DNA of 35,128 nt from a virus: positions 1-35,128 of the IMG/VR virus record IMGVR_UViG_3300047316_000240. One strand, 5' to 3'. The notes below the pieces were generated by a model, which worked only from the letters and a program-made list of their open reading frames with translations, was not told the origin of the DNA and made no database searches. Positions 29,925-35,128 of the stretch are shown piece by piece; within the stretch, counting starts at the first letter, position 1; each line of letters opens with the position of its first letter. Made by a program: the position numbers and the translations under genes.

Positions 29925-30403
29925 GCGCCTCAACTATAGCGCGGTTGTCAAGTTGTAGTGTTGAGAGGGCTTCGCTGCCCCGTATCTGGTGGGGGGTGTG
30001 GTCAAATGCGGGGTCGATGCTGAGCACGGAGCGCCCTCCCCTACTCGGCCCCCCCCCGAAGGCCAAACCCTAATTTTTGTTCGAAACCTAACACACGCGT
30101 AACGACTTATGGGCATTCTCCAAATGCCGGCCGCCCGTGGGAACTGTCAGCCCTGACAGATGTCGATAATGGCTGACATGTCTAATTCGTACTGAGATGA
30201 CTGTTATAGACATGTACTGTCCGCTCCTATTGTGAGGTAACTCGTACTAAACACTAGATATGGCCCCACGGTATCTGTCTTATTTTTACGAATATTTAAT
30301 AAATTTACTAGTTAAAATATTGCGGCTGAGATGTGCCCTACAGCGCGTGAGGATGCCGTAGGAGCGACGCGCGACGGTTTCCGCTAGGGGGGGGGCCCCC
30401 CCC
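29925..30403. promoter_or_regulatory. AT-rich control region with operator repeats
   Basis: No convincing gene in about 480 bases. A perfect CTGTCAG-CC-CTGACAG (30144-30159) is followed by a further half-site GGCTGACATGTC (30171-30182). Tcgtact occurs twice (30187 and 30242). 30280-30325 is the most AT-rich stretch of the window. A minus-strand frame (29746-30066) overlaps the ncRNA and lacks a start signal. Probably early promoters and operators controlling replication genes. Confidence 0.55.
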
Positions 30404-30673
30404 TCACCGATCGCCCGTCCTGTGGGTCGGTGGCGTGGGCTGAATGCGCCGCCAGCACGCGACGTAGCCGGTGATGAACCCGGCGACCGCCTGAAACCGC
30501 CCGGCGAACTCATCACGCCCGTCGATCGAGGCGACACAGAAGCCGCTGCCCTTGTCGAGCCGGTACACCACAAGGGGACAGCCCGCCGGCACCAGCGCCA
30601 GTAGGTGCTCCAGACTCACCTCCTGAAGGTGCTCGAACTGCTGAAGGTGCTCGAACTGCTTGGAGATGGTCAC
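30404..30673 (-). CDS. Small hypothetical protein with 15-bp repeat
   Basis: An 89-aa protein. Residues 5-16 contain a tandem repeat (QFEHLQQFEHLQ) from a 15-bp DNA duplication, then a strand-rich domain (PLVVYRLDKGSGFCVASIDG). GTG start overlapping the upstream TGA (GTGA). No family recognised. The repeat looks recent (DNA copies identical), perhaps length-variable. Confidence 0.6.
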   Translation of the reverse strand: MTISKQFEHLQQFEHLQEVSLEHLLALVPAGCPLVVYRLDKGSGFCVASIDGRDEFAGRFQAVAGFITGYVACWRRIQPTPPTHRTGDR

Positions 30674-31215
30674 AGGGTGAGCAGGTCGGCGCGCCTGATC
30701 TTCCAGCCGCCGTCCTTGAGCGCCTTCAGGTTCCCCTCGTGGCACAGCCGGCGAATCCGCGTCTCCGTGAACCCTGACAGGCGCGCGGCCTCCGGAATAC
30801 TCAGATAGAGTTTCTGCGAAAGCTCAGAAATCTCAGACTTCCGAGACTTCTGAGACTGCTCTAAGGCGGCAGTGAACGCCTCGATGATCGCCGCCGTCGT
30901 GCTCGGCAGCGTCGGTGCGCGTTGGATCTCGACGCTCGGGCTCGTGGCTGGCACGACGCGACCCACGGTCAGGGGCGGCGCCGGCAACACGGCGTCCGGC
31001 ACGCTGCCAGCATCTCGCGCCGTCGCGAGAGTGAGCACATCTTCCGGGTGAAAAATCGTGATACGGGCGCCGCCGGTCAGCCGTTTGTAGTTTGGGATCG
31101 AGCGCATCCGGTGTTCCCGTGCGTAGGCTTCCACCGTTTTCGTGGTGACGCCGAGCTGGTCGGCCGTCTGTTGTTTCGTGAGCCAGCGTTCATGGTCGGT
31201 ATCAAGGATGGACAT
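30670..31215 (-). CDS. Regulator with two excisionase-type HTH domains
   Basis: A 181-aa protein. N-terminal MerR/excisionase-like domain (WLTKQQTADQLGVTTKTVEA … ITIFHPEDVL), a Pro/Ser/Ala linker (about 75-125), a helical spacer rich in Ser/Lys, and a second similar domain (LSIPEAARLSGFTETRIRRL … WKIRRADLL). Each would insert a helix and wing into DNA, so it could bridge two sites. ATG 31215 chosen at the domain start; the longer frame crosses the operator. It faces three palindromes in its own promoter. Confidence 0.8.
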   Translation of the reverse strand: MSILDTDHERWLTKQQTADQLGVTTKTVEAYAREHRMRSIPNYKRLTGGARITIFHPEDVLTLATARDAGSVPDAVLPAPPLTVGRVVPATSPSVEIQRAPTLPSTTAAIIEAFTAALEQSQKSRKSEISELSQKLYLSIPEAARLSGFTETRIRRLCHEGNLKALKDGGWKIRRADLLTL

Positions 31216-31249
31216 ACCGACGAGTTTACCAGATTTCACAGAAACGCCG

Positions 31250-31305
31250 GAAATATTTCGCGGAAATTTCAGCGAAACCGGTTTCCCGGAAAAGGGGCAT
31301 ATACT
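31250..31305. promoter_or_regulatory. Triple palindromic operator at divergent promoter
   Basis: Three perfect palindromes in a row: GAAATATTTC (31250-31259), GAAATTTC (31263-31270) and GAAACCGGTTTC (31274-31285), all built from GAAA/TTTC half-sites and each separated by 3 bases. A rightward -10 (TATACT, 31300-31305) follows. They lie between the two-HTH regulator and the first rightward gene of this block. Confidence 0.7.
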
Positions 31306-31351
31306 CCGGATCTGAGAACCGGGGATCACCTGCCACGTAGTTGTGTACGTG

Positions 31352-31582
31352 ATGAAACAGCCCAACGCGATCGTTGACCGACTCGCCGCCTGCATCTACT
31401 TTGCGGACTGCGACGCCCGGCGCCACACGACGGTCCTGTGGGGCATGGTGCCGGCCAAAGACCAAGCGTGGTACTTTCGGGCGGCGGAACGGGTGCTCAG
31501 ACATGCGGCGCAAAAAGACCACGAGGCGACGCCCGACCATTCCCGCCCGCGCCAGCGATCCCTACTGGCTCGGGTTGGATGA
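31352..31582 (+). CDS. Small phage early-type protein
   Basis: A 76-aa protein (MKQPNAIVDRLAACIYFADC … WYFRAAERVLRHAAQKD); the pattern of an N-terminal helix, a Trp-containing middle and a helix ending in AAExVL is common in small phage proteins of unknown role. No ribosome binding site. A perfect hairpin CACGTA-gttgtg-TACGTG (31334-31351) abuts the ATG and could block or bind a regulator. In-frame GTGs at 31343 and 31349 are alternatives. Confidence 0.6.
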   Translation: MKQPNAIVDRLAACIYFADCDARRHTTVLWGMVPAKDQAWYFRAAERVLRHAAQKDHEATPDHSRPRQRSLLARVG

Positions 31583-31730
31583 CGCCGAGTTAGAGCAGCT
31601 CACCGACGCGATCTGTCCGGAGTCGGTCGCCCTGAAATGCTGGGAGGTACTTCGGTGGCGCCGCGACGGCCATCGCAACGAGGCCCGCGGGAAGGCAAAG
31701 GTGTCTAGGCCATCAATTTCAGTAAGGTGA
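31503..31730 (+). CDS. Small basic hypothetical protein
   Basis: A 75-aa protein: very basic start (MRRKKTTRRRPTIPARASDP), then a helical acidic core (DDAELEQLTDAICPESVALK CWEVLRWRR in two parts) and a basic end. It overlaps the preceding gene by 80 bases in another frame and converges on the copy-B coiled-coil gene (26-base overlap). It may bind nucleic acid. No strong ribosome binding site. Confidence 0.5.
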   Translation: MRRKKTTRRRPTIPARASDPYWLGLDDAELEQLTDAICPESVALKCWEVLRWRRDGHRNEARGKAKVSRPSISVR

Positions 31731-31959
31731 TCAGACCCGAAAATAGCGCGGTCATGAAGCCCATCGTGATGACATTCCACCGAATGATCTCAGTCTTCGT
31801 CTCCGCGATGAGCACGCGCAAATCCGCGATGTCTGCTTTTGTGGCGAGGTGTTCGCGATCCTGAATCGAAATGACGGATTTCGCGGCGGCACGGGCGAGG
31901 TCATCTTCGACGCCAGCCGCGCGCAGCGCGTCATATAACTCCGATACCAGTTGCGCCAT
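31705..31959 (-). CDS. DUF1640-like coiled-coil membrane protein (copy B)
   Basis: An 84-aa protein: MAQLVSELYDALRAAGVEDD, HLATKADIADLRVLI coiled coil, and a C-terminal membrane helix (GFMTALFSGLITLLK). It aligns over its whole length with residues 39-122 of the protein at 1679-2047 (shared QLATKAD/HLATKAD and an almost identical membrane segment). ATG 31959 chosen because the longer GTG form (32022) adds residues without similarity. A lone gene on the minus strand between two rightward genes. Confidence 0.7.
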   Translation of the reverse strand: MAQLVSELYDALRAAGVEDDLARAAAKSVISIQDREHLATKADIADLRVLIAETKTEIIRWNVITMGFMTALFSGLITLLKLMA

Positions 31960-32039
31960 ATAGCTCGACCATAGTAGCACGCAGTCGTCTTGCACTAGGC
32001 GGTACAATTCGCCCGTCGCCACGACAAACGGGAGAGCCT

Positions 32040-32318
32040 ATGCCCACCTATCGAGTGAACGTGAGCGACGTGACCGCACAACTCATCCCCTGCACCTATG
32101 AGCCGTCCGTCCGCGCCCCCGGCAAATTCATCTGCTACAGCGAGAATGGGCTCGCGCTCGTCGTGGAACCGACCGGCCTGATCCGTGATCTGCGGCCGGG
32201 CGAAGACGCCGACTCGCCGTGGTGCTGGGCGGATCGCTGCGCGGAGTTTCTCGTCTATCGCACCGACCCGGCCGGTCCCTCTGTCGTCGGCTTCCGCCTC
32301 GTGGAGTCCGGCTCATGA
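32040..32318 (+). CDS. Hypothetical protein coupled to hydrolase-like gene
   Basis: A 92-aa protein, strand-rich (TYRVNVSDVTAQLIPCTYEP, GLALVVEPTGLIRDLRPGED) and acidic. GGGAGAG precedes the ATG and the stop overlaps the next ATG (ATGA), so both are made together. No family recognised. Confidence 0.65.
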   Translation: MPTYRVNVSDVTAQLIPCTYEPSVRAPGKFICYSENGLALVVEPTGLIRDLRPGEDADSPWCWADRCAEFLVYRTDPAGPSVVGFRLVESGS

Positions 32319-33430
32319 GGGTGCTGTCGATCGCCGCGAGTCCCCACGGCGCCGGCGGCGGGAGCCTGCTCGGCCCCTCCATGCCCACCATGCGGCGTCC
32401 CCAGCTCGGCCCGTGGCCGGAACCGCAGGATTACGTCAAGGTGCTGCCATTCACGCCGCCCACCGGCCGCACGCTCGACTTCTACCGCGGCCAGTTCTGC
32501 GGCCTCCGCGTCCACGGCGCGCCCGTCGTGCCGGGCAGCAACGGCGCCAACCCCGATTGCATTATGAGTTGCCTGCTCGACAACTATCCGGAAGACATTC
32601 AGAACGAATTTCTGGATTGGTACGCGTCGTACGGCTACACGCATTTGCAGCGCAGTCTCGGCCACGCGCTCGGCTACGGCCATTCGATCGAGTCGTTCAT
32701 CGCGCTCACGAAAAAAGCGCGCGAACAATTCGGCCTGCTGTCGGACGTCTGGTTTATCGCCAACGAGCTACCCGCGTTTCGTCCCGACGCCGACGCGTCG
32801 TACTGGGGGCCGGTGCTCGATCCCTACATCAAGCAACTGCTCGATGCCGGCTGCATCGATCTCGCGTGCGTCGGCTGGCAGATGGATCAGTGGAACGTGC
32901 CCGGCAATCCGATCATCTCGATCATCGCCGATGTGGCCGCGCGACTCCCGAAAGAGATCCCGCTCTACACGCACTGGATGAACGAAGCGCTGGCATGGTG
33001 GCGCGACGGCGGGGAAGTGTGGTCCGACCCGTACCAGACGATCAACATCCATGACCGGTTTAGCTGGTGGTATGCGATGCGGTACTACTTGTCCGGCGGC
33101 CATCACCAAGGCAACACCCGCATGCTGTGTAAAGAGTACCAAGATCGGATCTGCGACACCCTCGATTATTTCGGCGACGAGCACGGCCGCGACACCGGCA
33201 AGGGCGACATGGGCCAGTCGTTACGCACCGGCACGGCCAAGCCGTTCGCGTTGACGGTGTTCGAATGTTCTGGGCAAGATCAGTTTGATGATCAGCCCGA
33301 GAATCCGTACGCGATCAGTGAAGATGAAGGCGACCAGCGTGGGTACCTCCTGATGTGTACGACGAGTCAGTGGGGCCACCTGCGTGGCTACGGGAACGGC
33401 GCGCGGCGGCCGGACGGCCTCCCGCTGTGA
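32315..33430 (+). CDS. Putative glycoside-hydrolase-like TIM barrel
   Basis: A 371-aa protein. Alternating strand-helix pattern from about 55 to 350, starting DFYRGQFCGLRVHG and with DVWFIANELPAF (N150-E151) and FALTVFECSGQ (E317). An Asn-Glu pair at the end of a central strand plus a later Glu strand is the acid/base and nucleophile arrangement of clan-A glycoside hydrolases. This is a fold guess, not a family hit. It could digest cell-wall or capsule glycan as a lysin or depolymerase. No signal peptide. It is the best candidate for a missing lysis or entry enzyme. Confidence 0.5.
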   Translation: MRVLSIAASPHGAGGGSLLGPSMPTMRRPQLGPWPEPQDYVKVLPFTPPTGRTLDFYRGQFCGLRVHGAPVVPGSNGANPDCIMSCLLDNYPEDIQNEFLDWYASYGYTHLQRSLGHALGYGHSIESFIALTKKAREQFGLLSDVWFIANELPAFRPDADASYWGPVLDPYIKQLLDAGCIDLACVGWQMDQWNVPGNPIISIIADVAARLPKEIPLYTHWMNEALAWWRDGGEVWSDPYQTINIHDRFSWWYAMRYYLSGGHHQGNTRMLCKEYQDRICDTLDYFGDEHGRDTGKGDMGQSLRTGTAKPFALTVFECSGQDQFDDQPENPYAISEDEGDQRGYLLMCTTSQWGHLRGYGNGARRPDGLPL

Positions 33431-33438
33431 GGTGAGCA

Positions 33439-33711
33439 TTGACCAAGTTGCCGTCCTTCGCTATCGTGCCGACGTCGATGTGCCCACACTGCGGCTACAT
33501 GATGGACTTAGGGGGGCTCGTGGGCGGTGGCGAAGGGCGACCGGAGCCCGGCGACATCACCGGGTGCATGGCGTGTGGCCAGCGGCTCGTCTATGGCGAC
33601 GACATGCAGATCCGGATCATGACGGTCGAGGAGTACGACGCGCTCCATCCTGATCAGCAACGCGACCTCGCCAAGATTCGCACCTTCGCCAACACCGGAT
33701 GGTATCGGTGA
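33439..33711 (+). CDS. Zinc-ribbon-type phage protein
   Basis: A 90-aa protein with CPHCGYMM (about 15-22) and CMACGQRL (about 43-50), then RIMTVEEYDALHPDQQRDL. The two Cys pairs form a zinc ribbon and the C-terminal motif is frequent in phage zinc-ribbon proteins. TTG start after GAGGTGAG. Its stop overlaps the next start (TGATG). Confidence 0.7.
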   Translation: MTKLPSFAIVPTSMCPHCGYMMDLGGLVGGGEGRPEPGDITGCMACGQRLVYGDDMQIRIMTVEEYDALHPDQQRDLAKIRTFANTGWYR

Positions 33712-34100
33712 TGGCGAAGCTCGCGCCGGCCTTCCGATCGTTCGCCATCGAGGGGCAGGCCGTCTCGAAGCGGCTCGCGCTCGAAACGAAAAAAGTGGAG
33801 GCCATCGATCGGCGCACTGCGGTGATGGAACGCTTGGCCACCGAGCGGGCGCAGGCGCGGGAAGCCCGCCAACGCGCCAAGGCCACGCCCCCGGCGGTCT
33901 CGCCGCCGCCATCCAAACCCTCTAGCCGGCCGAGCGTGGAGTTTGCCCAACGCCGCGCCGAGATTGAGGCCATTCTGGAGACGGCTCGCGCGGAGATCAC
34001 CGAGCAACTCCTTGTGCTATGTGAGCAGTGGTCCGCCGGCGACGTCACTGTGGCGCGGTGTTGCGCCGATGTGGCTAAACTGGCCAAGAGCCTTCAGTGA
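33711..34100 (+). CDS. Coiled-coil hypothetical protein
   Basis: A 129-aa protein: basic, Ala/Arg/Glu-rich coiled coil (about 15-60), Pro/Ser-rich linker (62-80), and a helical C-terminus (FAQRRAEIEAILETARAEIT … CCADVAKLAKSLQ). Start coupled as TGATG, stop overlapping the next GTG (GTGA). No family recognised. Confidence 0.6.
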   Translation: MAKLAPAFRSFAIEGQAVSKRLALETKKVEAIDRRTAVMERLATERAQAREARQRAKATPPAVSPPPSKPSSRPSVEFAQRRAEIEAILETARAEITEQLLVLCEQWSAGDVTVARCCADVAKLAKSLQ

Positions 34101-34483
34101 CGAACTCCCAACTGTATCTCGCCCGGCCGCCCGCCATGATTAGGTACGCCACGCGGTTCCCACCCTACGTATTCTCGACCAGCGGAAACGCGAAACTCGT
34201 ACATCTTGTCGCCAACCTGCAGTTGTGGTGGGACTGGCGGGATGACACAGGATGCTATCAGACCAGTCCGCGCCTGATCGCTGACACGCTCTGCGGCCAG
34301 AGTTTTCATGGGGGCAGCGCACAGCTATGTCACGAGCCGAACCCAGCCGCGATGCAATGCGGGCGTTGTCAGGGTCTGCCGCCGCCGTTCGGCAGGTTCA
34401 GCGCCGCGCGCACAGCCGGGCGTCGGGCCTTCCGCAAGGCACTGCGATCGGCGCATCGCAAACTCGTGGGGAAACGGCGTTGA
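34097..34483 (+). CDS. Hypothetical Cys/His protein with repeated C-terminus
   Basis: A 128-aa protein. The middle contains CHEPNPAAMQCGRC, a likely metal site. The basic C-terminus RTAGRRAFRKALRSAHRKLV is encoded a second time about 140 bases downstream (34555-34610). GTG start overlapping the upstream TGA. Function unknown; the repeated basic end may be a nucleic-acid-binding tail. Confidence 0.55.
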   Translation: MTNSQLYLARPPAMIRYATRFPPYVFSTSGNAKLVHLVANLQLWWDWRDDTGCYQTSPRLIADTLCGQSFHGGSAQLCHEPNPAAMQCGRCQGLPPPFGRFSAARTAGRRAFRKALRSAHRKLVGKRR

Positions 34484-34615
34484 CGCAGACGGGAAAGTGC
34501 GCAGTCACTACAACGTCTTCACGGATGAAAACAACCGACCAGCGAGGCGCGCACGGCCGGGCGTCGCGCCTTCCGCAAGGCCATACGGGCGGCGCATCGT
34601 AAACTCGTTGCATTC
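34484..34615 (+). repeat. Degenerate duplicated segment between two genes
   Basis: This stretch joins a copy of the start of the motif DADGKVRSHYNVFTDENN (34487-34535; compare DAEGKVRSHYDIVKDE in the next gene) to a second copy of the basic tail of the previous gene (RTAGRRAFRKAIRAAHRKLV, 34552-34611). It looks like the scar of a tandem duplication of the pair with partial deletion. Little here should be functional on its own. Confidence 0.6.
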
Positions 34616-34834
34616 ATGCCTGCTAGCGAGCCACGAATGACGACGCGATTTGTATCACTTAGTCGGTACGAGATGCTGCTCAGAGAAGCCAAGGCGGGAG
34701 AGTTCAGTCTTCCTGATGCAGAGGGGAAAGTGCGCAGCCACTACGATATTGTCAAGGACGAGACGACCGAGTGGTACGTGGTGCCAGACAATGATCCACG
34801 AGCCGAGACGTACGAAACCGACGACGTATCGTGA
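34616..34834 (+). CDS. Small hypothetical protein
   Basis: A 72-aa protein, MTTRFVSLSRYEMLLREAKA, then LPDAEGKVRSHYDIVKDETT and an acidic end. ATG at 34616 or, equally likely, 34637. The DAxGKVRSHY segment is duplicated upstream. Its frame is open into the upstream repeat, suggesting origin by fusion. Stop overlaps an ATG in another frame. Confidence 0.5.
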   Translation: MPASEPRMTTRFVSLSRYEMLLREAKAGEFSLPDAEGKVRSHYDIVKDETTEWYVVPDNDPRAETYETDDVS

Positions 34835-35036
34835 TGGCGTCGGCCTCGAACGCTGCGAACGCTGTCTCGGCACCGTCCCGAACTGCCCGTGCTCTCGGCC
34901 CTTCTGGTGCTCGCGTTGTGGGGAACGCCGCCGCGCGATGTTTCGCACTAGTTCGCCGCGCCGCTGCAGACGATGTGTAAGTGCTTTAAGACGTAAAGAG
35001 ATTCACGGCCGCCAGCGTTCAGGCGCGCAGGTATAA
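34791..35036 (+). CDS. Cys-rich zinc-finger-like protein
   Basis: An 81-aa protein with many Cys: CERC, CPC, CSRC and CRRC, fitting two zinc sites, and a very basic end (ALRRKEIHGRQRS). The start is uncertain: ATG 34791 overlaps the upstream gene by 44 bases and has no ribosome binding site. Probably a small nucleic-acid-binding protein. An alternative frame from ATG 34834 gives a short Ala-rich peptide and seems less natural. Confidence 0.5.
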   Translation: MIHEPRRTKPTTYRDGVGLERCERCLGTVPNCPCSRPFWCSRCGERRRAMFRTSSPRRCRRCVSALRRKEIHGRQRSGAQV

Positions 35037-35128
35037 CCGCACAAGCCAGACTTGCACCGCGGATCCTGAAAGATTTTGATAGGCGCTCCATCAGGACACA
35101 TCAGATCGCGATTGACCCGCAGCACGCG
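35003..35128 (-). CDS. Partial minus-strand gene at window end
   Basis: A frame open from the window edge to TGA at 35003-35005. The peptide has a natural look with paired Cys (MCPDGAPIKIFQDPRCKSGL, then CGYTCAPERW). It may begin at ATG 35101 (32 aa) or outside the window. It overlaps the + strand Cys-rich gene by 34 bases in convergent orientation. Confidence 0.4.
   Translation of the reverse strand, partial: RVLRVNRDLMCPDGAPIKIFQDPRCKSGLCGYTCAPERWRP

Noticed and set aside
29928-29951. Minus-strand promoter TTGACA (29946-29951) with TATAGT
   Set aside because: The two boxes are only 7 bases apart, far too close for a sigma70 promoter.
29746-30066. 106-codon minus-strand frame upstream of the initiator
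   Set aside because: It covers the terminator and the structured RNA, is low in natural protein character, and lacks a ribosome binding site.
1-35128. tRNA genes
   Set aside because: No cloverleaf with a TTCRA-type T-loop and acceptor stem was noticed on either strand; a dedicated scan could not be run.

Overview
The window is almost certainly a large part of a tailed-phage genome (GC-rich, tightly packed, with many ATGA/TGATG/GTGA gene overlaps). No cellular housekeeping gene, rRNA or tRNA is visible. The virion module is P22-like (short-tailed, podovirus-type): large terminase, P22-type portal, scaffold, P22-type coat, gp4-like and gp10-like head-completion proteins, several Ala/Gly/Pro-rich ejection-type proteins and a fibre, in the canonical order on the minus strand. 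The host is an uncultivated GC-rich bacterium that cannot be named from sequence. No integrase, polymerase, primase or clear endolysin was recognised, so the window may be incomplete. P22-type assignments rest on motifs, length and synteny, because no search could be run.

Layout. 1-176 is an 11-copy 16-bp tandem repeat. 193-4583 (+) holds small early-type genes driven by at least two near-identical promoters with a CACGT-GGG-ACGTG inverted repeat next to the -35 box; one is a ribbon-helix-helix regulator. 4580-24293 (-) is the virion operon, read right to left from TerL (24293) through portal, scaffold, coat, connector, tail and ejection proteins to the fibre and a small last gene. Accessory genes in it include a 2OG-oxygenase-like protein, a GNAT acetyltransferase and an orphan HicB-like antitoxin. 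24306-28788 (-) is a mosaic of very small coupled genes: endonuclease VII, two copies of a 45-aa membrane peptide, Cys-rich proteins, an XRE regulator, a PAPS-reductase-like enzyme and a DUF1064-type nuclease.

28785-29768 (-) is an O-like winged-helix replication initiator with an iteron array inside its own coding sequence, the probable origin. Just upstream, on the opposite strand, lies a structured RNA candidate ending in a good intrinsic terminator, a layout reminiscent of lambda O/oop. 29925-30403 is an AT-rich control region with operators. 30404-31215 (-) carries a regulator with two excisionase-like HTH domains, divergent from a (+) block (31352-35036) that includes a TIM-barrel glycoside-hydrolase-like protein. 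Three successive palindromes sit in the divergent promoter.

The most interesting observation is at the terminase gene. A foreign-looking, AT-richer segment encoding endonuclease VII plus a membrane peptide splits the original 5' end of terL (relic at 25288-25377). The live terL (24293) has a re-coded replacement of the same N-terminus, with the junction immediately before the Walker A motif. The same 145-bp membrane-peptide unit recurs 2 kb upstream, with nine differences that are all synonymous. Together with repeated gene-junction motifs (CCACGGAGCGC before ATGA) and repeated leader peptides (xDPLIPRLRA), this suggests a modular gene-shuffling zone.
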